Below, piece after piece: positions 48,960-61,400 of a stretch of 64,000 nucleotides of DNA (positions are counted from its first letter, which is position 1; every line of letters begins with the position of its first letter). Origin of the DNA: Solanum dulcamara. Lineage: Eukaryota > Streptophyta > Magnoliopsida > Solanales > Solanaceae. The position numbers were made by a program, and so were the translations under genes. The notes below the pieces were generated by a model that ran no database searches, was not told the DNA's origin, and was given only the letters and a program-made list of their open reading frames with translations. The stretch lies in NCBI RefSeq assembly GCF_947179165.1, contig NC_077238.1, forward strand, positions 76,251,257 to 76,315,256. The letters run 5' to 3'.

Positions 48960-51560
48960 TAAGATTGATCGTTTCATTCATATATAGTTAATGATCTGAC
49001 AAACTCGCCAAGGAACAAGATTAGGAACCAGATACCCGATCTGTTGTATGATTGAACTGACATGATCTGGAGATTTCTCTCTAATAACTGTTACTCCATT
49101 AACATAAATGGAGGAAGACATGGTTTTTTCAAATCCAGTAGAGGAATCAACCAAGGTGACCCTATCTCTTCTTCCCTATTTATAATTGGCTCAAAATTAC
49201 TTACCATTCTTATGAACTAATTAAAGAAGGGAAAATTTTACTCCTTATACTGTTGATAGAGGTTGTCCCATCATTACGTACTCATCTTAGTTTTGCAGAT
49301 GATACTATCTTATTCTCCAAAGGTAATCCTCTATCTCTTATATCTATGATATGCATAAGCTTTCCCTGTATGAAAACTGCTCTGAACAGCTTATTGACAA
49401 GAGTAAATTTTGCTTTTTAGTTAACTCTCAATCTATCATTAATGATATCAAGAAGGTTACTGGTTATGATCAGCAGAACTTTCCTTTTAATAACTTAGGA
49501 GCTCCTATTTATAATGGTAGGAAAAAAAGTTATTTATTTTGGTAACTTAGTTTCTAAGGTGGCTAATAGAATGCGAGGATGACAATGTAAGATGATTTCT
49601 CATGGTGGTAGATCCATTTTTTATTAACTCTGTCCTTTATTCTATTCATTTACATATCTGGTATGTTAAAACTACCATTAAGCAAATTAAGCAGCTAATG
49701 GCTAATTTTTTTGGGGGGAGTGATGGAGAAGGAAAAAAGAAAAACTGGGCAGTGAACTGAGCACCTCTATCTGAAATGATAGACAAAGGGACTCCATAAA
49801 GCCTGACTATCTCACGGATGAACAATCTGGCATAGTCCTCTGCTGAATCAGTAGTCTTAACTGGCAAGAAGTGGACTGATTTAATCATTTGATCTACAAT
49901 CATCCAAATCGAATCATATTGTATGCAAGATCGCGATGCATTGGATTGCTTGGAAAAATCTTTTCCTTCCTAAATAGGAAGGTGGGATGGGATTTAGATC
50001 ATCTTGAACATTAGTTATGCTTTTGGAGCCAAAATCTGGTGGAATTTCAGAACAAAAGACTATTTGGAGAGATTTTCTTGAAAAAAAAAATTGTTCAAGA
50101 GGGCATCCTGTTTTCAGAAAGTGGATTTCAGGACAATCTCATATTTGAAGAAGGCTTCTTGACTCAAGAACCCTTTGTGAAAAACATATTTTTTGGAAAA
50201 TTGATAACGGTAATGTATATTTTTGGTGGGGATAATTGGATTGGCTCAGGACCTAATATTGCTCATCATTTTTCCGACACTTACCATCCTAAAAAGGTCA
50301 AGGTGCTTGATTTTATCACTAATAATGGTTGGAATTTTGCTAAGCTTAATAGTATTCTGCCCACTTATTTTGTTAGCCATATTGCTACCATGGAAATTAT
50401 GAGACACAATGATGACATGCCTATTTGTACTCCAAATCGAAATGTTTTTTTACCACTAAATCTGCCTGGCAAGTACTGAGAAGGAGTAATACTACTACTC
50501 TTATTGATGCCAGAACTTGGGAAAAAAATAGGTCCCTCACAAAATTTCCTTTTTTATGCTCAGGTTGCTTCCAACAAACTACCAACTGATGAAGCTCTAC
50601 ATAGATTCAAAGTTCATGGACCTTCAAAGTGCATTTGTTGTCAGCAAGGATGCATAGAGAAGCGGATCACCTCTTTAAACAAGGAGAACTTGCTAATGCA
50701 GTATGAAATTTCTTCACAAATTCTTGCGGCATTAACAATAAACAAGACAGAATAAGAGACACTATTATTACTTGGTGGCTAAGCAGTACAAAGAATAGAA
50801 TTCACTCAGTGTACACTGCCTTCCTCTATTCATTTATTGGGAAATTTGGAAAGCCAGATGTAGTCATGAGGATATTAAAAGCTTTTCAAGCAGTATTATC
50901 AATCATGTTATCCCGTCAGATCAGAATGCTACTCATTTGTTAGTTCCCAAAAATACATTACAATCAGCAATGGAGCAACACTGTAATACAAAATGAAAGA
51001 CTCAAACCTAGGATTAACATCAAATGTCTTAGGTGGAGTAAACCAAGTCCAGGCAGATTCAAATTGAACACTGACGAATGCAGCAAAGGAAACTCAGACA
51101 GTGCAAGTGGAGGAGGCATTCTCAGGGACGAGAGTGGTCTTTTGATCATGGCTTACTCATACTACCATGGAAACTGTTCTAAAATGTTGTTGAATCCAAC
51201 ACTATTCTTTAGGGAATGCAATGGTGCATCACTAATGAATACAAGAATGTTGACATAGAATAATCTGACTCCATGATCATTATTAACATGATCAATGATC
51301 ACTCCAATGTCAACTGTTATATCATTCATCTCATTAGCCAAATTAATTCTCTGAAGTCATAAATTCTGGCATTGCTATAGAGAAGTAAATTACTTGGCAG
51401 ATTATCTAGCTAATATGGGTGAAAAACAAAGGAAGTATTCCTTCTTCACACAGAATTTGACTCTTCCCAATGAAGTCAAAAATTGACTGAAAAATGACAT
51501 TGAAGGAACGCCAAATTTCAGAATCTGAGCACAAAGAAAGTCTTTTATTTTTGATAATGG
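48960..51560 (+). mobile_element. LINE-B: decayed L1-type retrotransposon (RT to RNase H)
   Basis: Translated pieces in order are: RT block GFFKSSRGINQGDPIS (about 49110), LSFADDTILFSK (about 49285; the FADD catalytic motif), NFPFNNLGAPIYNGRKK (about 49480), the zinc-binding zf-RVT segment NKLPTDEALHRFKVHG-PSKCICCQ (about 50570), and RNase H FKLNTDECSKGN (about 51060) to HCYREVNYLADYLANMG (about 51370). Many stops and frameshifts. It is interrupted by a Gypsy fragment at about 49727-49925. Confidence 0.85.
49727..49925 (-). pseudogene. Ty3/Gypsy integrase fragment inside LINE-B
   Basis: The minus strand reads WMIVDQMIKSVHFLPV, ARLFIREIVRLYGVPLSIIS and DRGAQFTA, the core of a chromovirus-type integrase, for about 60 codons. 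There is no LTR, other pol domain or target duplication around it. LINE sequence resumes on both sides. Confidence 0.85.
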
Positions 51561-52430
51561 TTAATTACTTTTGTATTTTTTGGGCCATGAGAACTATGTA
51601 TTTCACACTTTGTATTTATGCACCCTAGAAGTTATCCTACTCTCATGACCAATCCCATGTACCACTCACTGTATTGGGACTTTTTTTGTTCAAGTATGAA
51701 TTGTTCATCCTTCTTATTTCTGAAGGTGGTTTGGACAAAAATTCAACACACCGACTCTGTATTTTTGCTAATATTAATATATTGAATAGGCAATGCCTAC
51801 GTCCCACCTTTGGTGGTTTAAAAAAAATGCTCATTCAAGAGAGAATACTCATTCAGGGGAACTGTATCTCATAGGGATCGTATTTCATAGAGGACCGAAT
51901 GAGGGACCAGGTACGCACAAGGACGATCTGTATGAGTGTCCACAACTATAAAGCTATTGCCATTGTTGTACAAATGCAGTACTGCATAAAAGTTATTGTG
52001 TGTCCCTCTCTAGTCAAATGGTCAAAGTTTTCACTTCTCTCATCCTTTTTATACATATTCAACATACCAAGAGATGAAAACTTGAGTTTGCTCTTTCGTA
52101 AAGTCAAACAATGGCAAACAATTAAGGTTTTAACTTTTCTCATATTTAAGGGAAGTGACCTAGAAGCAAAACCTAGCTTTTGCAATTTGAAAATTTTGCA
52201 CTGTCTCAAAGATATAAGTTGTCTCAGCTTTCATAAAAGTGAAGACCTCTACTGCAAGAAACCTGGTCTTATCAATGGAAGTTGTCTTTTAGTTCCTTGT
52301 TGTTAGGTCTTGTATCTTGTGCTAATATTGTAAACAGACTCCTCTTTTGAGAAGCCTGTGTAGGTATTCTATTTCCTCTCTTATCTTCTAGATTTGAGTT
52401 GGTGGCTAGAATTAGTCATGTTGTATTGTT
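51561..52430. other. Unassigned sequence beyond LINE-B
   Basis: 51561-51860 may be a LINE 3' UTR. 51861-52430 has no gene I can support; a 135-codon open frame at 51899-52306 matches nothing I recognise and lacks neighbours or signals. Confidence 0.4.
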
Positions 52431-52604
52431 GAAGTCTATATTAGCTAGAGTTAGTTGGTGCAGTGGACAGTAGAGTTATTGCTTAGTTGAAGTCTATATC
52501 AGTTAGAATTAGTTGGTGCAGTGAACAATAGAGTTATTGCTTAGTTGAAGTCTATATCATCTAGAGTTAGTTGGTGTAGTGGGCAACAGAGTTATTGCTT
52601 CGTT
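52431..52604. repeat. 58-bp tandem repeat, three units
   Basis: Units start at 52431, 52489 and 52547 (each GAAGTCTATAT...TTAGTTGGTG...AGAGTTATTGCTT). They are contiguous, with no spacers. Confidence 0.9.
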
Positions 52605-53120
52605 GTCTTGTAATAGAGTTATTACAAAGCGGATGAATTACGAGTTTAATTCTTGAGCAAGAAGGTTTCCATGTAACCATCATGTGTTCTTTACTTTATG
52701 TTTCGTTGTTGTTTGCTTTCTGTTCTTGGTAGTTCTCAGTCAAGGACCTGGTCCTTTGACTATTGGTGGGTTCACACAAGCCAACAATATAAACATGCAC
52801 TTAAAATTGAAATGTTAATGTGTTTCTAAAATTGTGAAACTATAGGTATTGCAGTGTTTGCTCAGGGCTAGCAATGTCTAGCGCACAGCCAGCCACGGGG
52901 CGCCTGGGAACCTAACTCTATACTGGCTACCTGGGAAAGAGCTACCTGCCTACACTATCAAGACAACATGACATACATACAATCTCGAAATTTGTTTTCC
53001 GAATTTGAACAAACAATTAAAGGAAGAACAAAAATACATCAAGTGAAGATACATTGTGTATACACCTGGAGAAGAAGGAGACCAAAAAGGGAAAGCTGAA
53101 AAAACAAGATTCTACAAAGC
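52605..53120. other. 3' flank of the NET2-type gene
   Basis: 52946-53037 recurs at 17764-17853. 52605-52800 resembles LTR leader sequence, but no end was found. Confidence 0.5.
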
Positions 53121-56100
53121 CTACAGTGCTTTCCTATTATTTTGGAAGGAGGAAAAGACCGAACGCCTCTGCTTCTTCGGTTTAGTTCCAAAAATGAATG
53201 ATCTTAATGGAATTGTTCCGCCCGCTGAGTTATTAACTTGTTGATTTACAGCAGCAAGTCCATACTTTTTCTCTAACTTTGTTACTGTTTTTTCGACATC
53301 TACTTGAAGTGTAGTTATATGATCAACACCGGCTTCAAGTTCCTTTTTAACCTTTTTGTTCTCTTGGTTCATGTTCAAGACTTCACCTTGGAATTTTGCA
53401 GCTTGATGACTACTGAATCTTATCTCGTCTTCTTCAACTCCTTCCTTTAAAGCTTTCGTGATCTCCTCTTGAATTCTGCACAATGTCGAGGACCTACGTT
53501 TCATTTCATCTTTGAAAGGGATACTTTGTTCTAACCATACTGCTAGCTCATTCTGGATTTCCCTCATGTGTTTATATATAGGCCTGATTTCTGATTTCAT
53601 GTCTTCTTTAGTACTATTGCTTTCTGCGACTTCTTTTTCTCTTAATTTCGATATTTCATTCTGTAAATCTTGGACTGTTGTCTTAAATTTTTGGATCTGA
53701 TGAAATATTGAGCTGAATCTTAACCAGAACCCCAAGTTTTCGTCTAGTATTGCATCAATTTCCATCCGAAACTTTTCCTCAATTGGCGAGGGAGATGTAT
53801 GTTCATCGATCATAGTATTATCTTGATCCGTACGATTATTTTTGTCCTCTGTATCAGCCACATCCTCGGATTTTTTAAAGCTTTGATCATCTGAAGGATC
53901 GGATGCTTGCTGTTTCTCTAACTCCAATGCTTTGCTTTCAGCAATATTATCTCTTTGAAGAACGATTAATTTCCCACGTAGACTGTTTATCTCTTCGTCT
54001 CTCTTTGCAATAGCACTTCTAAGCTCTCTCATTTGCAATGTGACTTCGAATTCGGTGTCCCTATCCTTCTTCTCCTTGTCACTTAGCTTCTTCTTGACAT
54101 CCTTATAATTCCTTAGAACTGTGGTATATTCTGCTAAGAGAGTTTTTTCCCTATCTTCTAACCTACTTGACAACAGCTCCTGCCAGTTAGGCTCATCGCC
54201 CTTCTCCTCATCTTCGTGTGATAGTACCTCATGATTTGAGACTTTCTCATCAACTTCTTCAACTTGTGTTGGTTCCAAAAGTTTGGAATTGGAACGACTA
54301 TTTGTGGTTTCTATAACTTCCCTTTCTTTATTACTAACAATTTTGCTAGGAGATTCTTCTTTTCCAACTTCTTGATCTTCTGTTTTCGAGATATTTAAGT
54401 TTTTGGGACCTTCACTTGCATTTTGATGAACTTCCTGTTTTCTTGGCTCTTCTTGAGACTTGACTATAACAACGGTTTCCTCTTCGTCTTGGACAACCTC
54501 ATCCGGTTTCACACTACTCAATTTCTCAGCTAAACAGTTGAGACTCGTACGAGCTGTGGTAAAGTAAGTCTGAAAGCTACTGTTTTGATACTCAACATCT
54601 TTGTTAAGGTTTTGGATACAATGCAACTTGTCCTCCATATCCATCACACTTATTTTGAGATTCTGTTTATTGTCGCCTGTCAACGGTTCCTTGTCATCTT
54701 CCAAAACATGAATTTGTGATTGGAGGTCATCGCCTTCTGATCTTAATCTGTCAATTAGAACAGTTTGAGCTGAAACAGCTGTTTCTAGGCTGACTACTTC
54801 ACTCACGAGCTCATCGATTTTCTCTGCTAGTTGTGTCACCGTTAGTGATGCCATCGAGCTCGCATCAAATTGCTCCTTAATCTTGTCCTGCAATGATTCA
54901 ATCTCTTTGCTCAATTCTTGGCTTAAGCTCTGAGAATCAGCTGCTGCTGTAGCTGCATTATCTTTTTCATCTGGCTTTGTTTCATCAATTTGATCACCAA
55001 GGTGCTTATGCTTGAAAGACTTCAGTTTCTTACTAGCATCTTCAATTTTTTCGACTTCTTTCATCGCGTCTCTTGTCGATCTTTCTTGTTTCTCCTGGAG
55101 CTGAGCTAATGTTTCTTGACATGATTTTAGTGCTGCTTCAGCCATCAATGTACGCGCATCATTATCATCAATCACACGTCCCTCGCCAAATTCATCCTCT
55201 AATTTACATATCTTTTGTTGCTTTTCCATGATTTGGCTTTCAATTCCCTTGTACTTCGAAAGACCAGATTCATAAGAACTCTTTACAAACTCTTTCACAG
55301 TCTGCAAAGCCAAAATATCTTTTTGAAGCTTGTCGATCTCTTCAAGAGCTTCGTTTTTTTGCAAACCGGATTTTGGAACATTTTTACTTGCATCTATCTT
55401 TTTGGATGATTTCTTGCTTTGTAACTTCTTTGAAGCTGATGTTATAAGTCCCTTCAACTGTTTTATTGGAGCTTTTGGAACCTTCGGAACGTTTGATCCA
55501 CTTGATGTGGGAATTTGTGGAGTATATTTTGGAGCTTTAGGGGCACCATATTCGTTCTCCTCCTCCATTGCTAGTTGTATTTGTTCCGGGAAAACAGCAG
55601 CAATAGTGTTGTTGGCAGCCTGCAATTCCTTCGATAAATGATCATATCGTTCAGCCAAAGATCGATAAGCACGATAAGATTCTTCCACAAAGTTTATCAG
55701 CTCTGGCCTTTTCTTGTAGTACATTTCAGCCCTTTTAGCAAATGAATCTCCATCCTCTTCAATGAGCTTAACCACACTCTCTACCTTCTCTTGCATATCT
55801 ATTATGCCATAAAAACATATCAGAATTGTTTTTATATACTCAACAAGAGAAACACACTATATTTTAGCAAGGAGATAACATAACAAACTATATTAGCAAG
55901 AGAAAGCATATAAAACTTTGAAACCATAAGAATGTGCAATCTAATCATTTTAAGAAACCCTCCAAAAATGGAACAAAATCATGCCTTTGTACTTTTTTTA
56001 TAATGATGGTGTTCAAGTCAGTTTGCACGCATAAATATTATTTTGTTAGTTACTTGTTACCTTTCACCAACATAAGTACCAAGTGACTCTGCTTTGACTC

Positions 56101-56426
56101 CTATTTTGTATTGTGTTGTATTTGTCACAAAATGCTATAACATATACAATAACAACGACCACCTCAATCACAAACAAATTAAGATAGGTCGATTATATAA
56201 ATCTTGACTGACAGATGCTATAGAACATATGGAATATATTTAACATCACATATCTTCTCTGTTTTTAAAAAAATAAATTTATGCCTTTTTCCTTAATGTT
56301 GATCAAAAACTTTTCATGTAAATGTTTTGTACCTTGAAGGCTTTGTTCAAGCCATTTGGATTGTTTGGTCCTAATGTGGCTAGCTGCCCACCATGAATAT
56401 GCATTACTTGCTGCTCTTTGTAACAT
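53121..56426 (-). CDS. NET2: NETWORKED 2-type actin-binding protein (923 aa)
   Basis: Two exons: 56333-56426 ([13 protein letters not shown]...LEQSLQ) and 53121-55798 (from DMQEKVES), joined through a 532-bp intron with GT/AG borders and a codon split after its first base. The start is the ATG at 56426, since the family begins [13 protein letters not shown], though the frame is open further upstream. Residues ~10-95 form the NAB actin-binding domain ([44 protein letters not shown]). Residues ~175-260 hold the NET2/KIP1-like block ([20 protein letters not shown]). The rest is long coiled coil rich in Glu and Lys, ending [15 protein letters not shown]2 proteins are known to link F-actin to the pollen and pollen-tube plasma membrane. 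Size fits the family (about 920-1000 aa). No disabling change is seen. Confidence 0.95.
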
Positions 56427-57240
56427 CTTGTTATTTCTTGATCCTTCCTCTTTTCCACAATATATTATCAAGAGGAAGAGATATTAATTTATTATTATTT
56501 TTAAAAAAAAAAAAGGAAAATGCAAAATAAATTAAAACTCAAAATTTCATCTTGTCAATTCTTGATTGTTCCTCTTTTTTCCACAAAGCAAATATTTTAA
56601 CAAGAGGAAGAGCTTTAAACAAGAAAACAAAAACTCAAAATTTCATCTTGATCCTTCTTCTTTTTCCACACAAAAAAAATAAACAATATCTTATGAAGAG
56701 GAATGATTTCAACTTATGAGAAAACAAAAACTCAAGAAAAAAATAAATAGAACAAAATAAACTCAAGATTTTTCGTTAGGAACTTCAATGAGAATATGAT
56801 ATATATGCTTAATTATAAGTTTAAGGTTGAGAGCTCATTTCGCCCCCAAAATTGAGTGTTGGGCCCTTCCCTCTCTCTCAATCGACAAAAATATAGTCAA
56901 TTTGCTAATCTATGTATAAAGTTGCATACATTGGTCACGTAAAAATAAAGTCTATAACACTTATATGGTTATTACGTGTTGTTTCATAATGTATGATATT
57001 ATATTATATTGTGTTATATTTATATCGTATTGTATTATTTTTTTATGAATATAACGTTTGAATATAATATATTATTTTTCGATCGTTACATGATGTTGCA
57101 CATCAATAATTTCAAGGATAAATTTATAAGAAAAGTAAGGTACATGATAAAGAAAGATAGGGTAAAAGAAAAAAATATATAATTATTAAATAATAAATAA
57201 ATATAAAATAGGAGGAAAAAAAGATAACACAATACCCTTG
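56427..57240. other. Upstream region of the NET2-type gene
   Basis: AT-rich. It contains three loosely repeated blocks of TTTCATCTTGATCCTTCTTCTTTTTCCACA at about 56440, 56550 and 56640, each followed by AAGAGGAA, which look like a degenerate local duplication of the leader. No other gene is seen. Confidence 0.5.
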
Positions 57241-57400
57241 TTGCGAACAAAAATATCCTTGTTACTTTCACTTAAATTTTATTGTTAGGAAGAAGTTGTG
57301 AAAAAAAATACCCTCATTGTTACTGTCACTTAAATTTTATTTTCAGGGTGAAGTTGTGAACAAAAATACTCTCATCATTACTATTGCATATTATATTTTG
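57241..57400. repeat. ~56-58 bp degenerate tandem repeat
   Basis: Units start near 57241, 57296 and 57354 (TTGTGAACAAAAATAC...TTACT-TCACTTAAATTTTATT). About 2.5 copies. Confidence 0.75.
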
Positions 57401-57907
57401 TTCTTTTTACACACTGCCAACAATCAAAATTTTCTTTGCTTTTGCCATTGGATACACATTGGCTAGAGTCATCAAGGGAGTTCAAAGTCGAAAAATTATA
57501 TTATAAAGTAAGAAAAAAGTATTTTTTATATAAACATCCAACTTATGAATCCTATTGATACAAGGAAAAGATGTAGTGACAAAGATTATTCAAAAATTCC
57601 CTTGTTAAACTTTTGGCGCTACATTATATACACGAAGGACGAATATGCCTTACCCTAAGCTATGTCACGAGACACCGTTTCATCGACTTTTTTAACTATA
57701 CATGTATAAATGCCGATGCTGGCCACCTCTCTCAAAAAATCTTGTGTATGACATTGTTAATAGGGTAAAGCTAACACATCCTATACAACAACTTTTCTTA
57801 TGCAAGTTTGATGATAGAAAATCCTCACAATGTCTTACAATGATGTACTTGTTCGTATCTATCATATGTTAATAACAATATTTCTCTTGATCTGCCTCCA
57901 TAAACAT
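57401..57907. other. Intergenic, nothing recognised
   Basis: No coding region, RNA gene or clear repeat was found. Confidence 0.5.
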
Positions 57908-58151
57908 TAGAGTTGTTAATATGGGTTAGGATAGGCAGGCGACCCATTTTAATGACCTTGAAATAGCTAGCACAACCCAATCCTAAGCAAGTTGTGGGCC
58001 AGGCCAACCCATTTTTTTAAAAAAATATTTTTATAATTTTAATATTAAAATGCTAATAATTATTTATAACACAATAATACATGATGTTGCTACTTAGTAA
58101 CCAAGTCTCAAATCACGGGTTGAGATGGGTCAGTCCATATTGACAACTCTA
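57908..58151. mobile_element. Small inverted-repeat element (hAT-like MITE)
   Basis: The ends are inverted copies: TAGAGTTGTTAATATGGG on the left against TAGAGTTGTCAATATGGA read from the right end. The interior has GGGTTAGGATAGG and GGTTGAGATGGG motifs in opposite orientation. The flanking bases do not give a clean 8-bp duplication. Confidence 0.65.
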
Positions 58152-58481
58152 ACTAAGAACTTTTAAAAGGTCAATCAAGAAAAAAATTTCATTCACTGGC
58201 AGTAATTTGGTCATTTGATTTTTACCATATAACCAAAAGAACACTCTTTACAGTGATTCATTTCAGTGGTTCAAGAAAACTGCTAAACAAAGTAAGATAT
58301 CTCTGGCCTAAGATGCTTTCTGTACAATGGTACTAGTACCAGATTGTAACACATTCCACAAGATCAGTGATTTTCGTATCGTAAAAAGTATTAGCCTTCT
58401 ATGTTAAATGTATAGGCACGAACAATAACGTAATGTCAACAAAGATCCATAGGGTTCCCACAGCTATGGATTAGGTAATCT

Positions 58482-61400
58482 TTAAACCTGGCACATGCAA
58501 ACGGGAGAAGGATACGTATACACTGATTGTTTGGGTTTGTGAAGTCTGATCTGCCCTTGTCTGTTCTTGTGCCCTTCCACAACTGTCTTTTGGAACTCTG
58601 CCCAATTCAGAGTTTTATTCAGAAAAAGCTGGCCTAAGAAGGCCATGTTAGGCCTTATTGTCTTCAGATTATAGCATGTACGATGTCCCACCTGTTGATT
58701 GCAAGTTGATTAGCCGCATTATATGTGATTCAAACAAATCTGAAACAAGATTTGGTTCTTGGATACAAAGTTCAATTGGATCTGATCTACATGATAACCA
58801 AACAGATTTTAGTCTTTGCAACGAAAAGGAAAACCACTACACATGCCTAGGCCTAATATTACGACAACAATAACAACATACCCAGTATAATCCCACAAGT
58901 GGGGTGTGAGGAGGGTAAAGTGTACGTAGACCTTACCCCTATCTCGTAGAGATAGATAAGTTGTTTTTGATAGACTCTCGGCTCAAGTAATGCATTCAAA
59001 GCAATTTGAAAAAGAGAATACATAACTGAAAATAGTAACAACAATGAAATAAAGCGCTAGGGGAAACATAATATGATAACTGAAGCAATGAAAGCAACAT
59101 GTAATACTAAAATTGAAGAATACCATAATAGGAGTGTAATAATAGCAATATTGATAAGGGGTTTCGAGAACACTCAACTACCTAATAACCTTCTACCCTA
59201 ATCCTCGACCTCCACATATGTCATGTCCTTTGTAAGTTGCAGGTTTTCCATGTTATGTCTAATCACCTTGCCCCAAGACTTCTTCAGCCTACCTCTACCC
59301 CTCCTTATACCCACTATAGTCAACCTCTCACACCTCCTCCTGGGCATCTGTGTATCTTCTCTTCATACGCCCGAACCATCTTAGTTTCGCCTCTCTCATC
59401 TTGTCCCCCATGCAAGCCACTCTCGCCTTATGCCGAATAACTTTATTCCTGATCCTGTGATCCCATCTCTCCTACATGCCTAGGCCTAATATTATGATGT
59501 AAATTCTAGAGTGCAATATAGAAGCTAAATTGGAACTCAAAACTAGAAGTGCAGGTGATTACCATTGCATTGTGCATATTTCCTGGGGAGGCTGAAATGA
59601 AAATATTACTGTGCATGCTGACGTAATAATCAATTGCAGCCAGTAAAGAAGCCTTCCCTTTAATAAGAGCTCTTTCATCAGAAGAGGCAACGCCCTTTTT
59701 GTCATCCATCAGGGGAAACAAACTTCTCAGGGTTGAGATCCGGGCTTCCCCACCGTAAACCTGGGAACAATGACATAAAAAGAGTAACTTCAGAAGGCAA
59801 AGATACAGGCTTAAGATAATCTTGCACCTAAACGCCAGGCAAGATTTTGAAAAGATATAATCGAGTGGCGACCTTATGGGAGGCAAGATATAATCGAGTG
59901 CTATTGTCAAATCCCAAAGCTGCTAGCAGTAATCCAATTTATTCTGGGGTCAACGGGCACCGTCCTTGACTTCTCAACTCTTCATCAGTAAATTGAGAGT
60001 TTAGGACCCTTCCCTGCCCAATCACTTGCCTATATTTAGCTAATGCCAGTTTTTCCGCCTTTCCACCACCAAACTCACAGGCTGAATGTGCAGCCATATC
60101 CTGTTACGATAACAAGGTTACATTGTGGATCTGTTAAAACCTCCAGAGAGCTTCAGACAGATAATCATTGTAATGCGAAGACCAAAACTTTAACTATAAT
60201 CCTGTAACTGCTAAAAGAAAGAGTGTTTTACCTTGTCAAAGCGAAGGTGAAGAACAACAAACTTCCCTGCTCCTTGTTCGTTCTTTTCATTAACCTCTCT
60301 AAGGTAGTTACTACCAACCATATTGCCTTTGGTAGAAGGATCTCTGAGGCGATTGACAATGACATCTCCAAGATGCCTTATGTGAGGAACAAAGACTAGT
60401 GCTTGAAAGTTAACTTTACATCGAAGGTGTTGGAGGTACTTAAGCAAGTTGTCAAATGTCAGCCGGTGAGAAAATGGTGCTATGGCAGCAATACCATAAC
60501 TGAATCATTCTGAAAAAAACAAGAATGTTACTTTAACGAGCTGACTCCAAACATAGGCAAACCATTTGCCAAGTTGCCCATGCAAGCTTAACATAAGGTC
60601 ACAATGCAGTTCCTATTAATTAATCAAAGTAACTCACATGAAGGAAATATGCTATCATCTGTTTGTAGGTATTATAAACGAATGTCAGTATATCTAGCTT
60701 AACAATAAAACTGCAGTTAGACAGCTTGTGCTAGGGTGTAGAATTTTAGAACTTTTTCTAAAAATTTAAAAGCTCTTTAATACTCACAGGAATCAGATAT
60801 CATCCTTTTGATCTGTCATCCTAGTGTCGCTACCAATACCAAACAAATTCAGCATAACAACTTTAATAGAAGTATCAATAAAGTGAGCTACCTCTGCAGG
60901 ACAGACAATACATTGTCCAAATACCAGTTTGTAGAAGCATGAACTGGTGCTGTCTTGATTCTGGTTGGTCGAATAGCAGTTGCATAATACTCTCGTGTGC
61001 TCCAAGAGAATTCATCTGGCAGCTCTTTAACTATTGATATATCGTCTTTCAAGGCATTGATGAAATTATCCACATCAAAGATATCCATGAATGTGCTGTA
61101 AGAAGAGGCAGATAACTTGTATTATGCACAAGTTGACCCCGAAGCCACCGTTATTTGAAAAAGACCTTGTAATATGTAACTGAAAAATGAAACTCAATAA
61201 TCAATGTAGCAATATATTACAGAGACCTCGAATCTTGCCAAGCAGGATTCACTTCCAAATAAGGGATCACAAGTGTAGCATTCAGAATCTTGGCAACAAC
61301 AACTGCATCACAGATCTTGTTCACGAAATACACATGTCAGTAATCATCTCACAACAGCTTGTTAAGTAACTTGAGAAATGGCATCCATGGTAAAAACATT

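Noticed and set aside
51899..52306. 135-codon open frame as a hypothetical gene
   Set aside because: No start context, domain, introns or conserved copy. It is surrounded by repeat debris.
52431..52604. CRISPR-like array
   Set aside because: The units are contiguous without spacers, and the DNA is clearly nuclear plant sequence.
57086..57271. Hydrophobic 61-codon frame on the minus strand
   Set aside because: AT-rich sequence gives Phe/Leu/Ile-rich frames by chance. It overlaps a tandem repeat.
58866..58985. A separate SINE
   Set aside because: It looks like a Solanaceae SINE 3' part, but it is continuous with LINE sequence inside one pair of 21-bp duplications, so it is the LINE 3' end.
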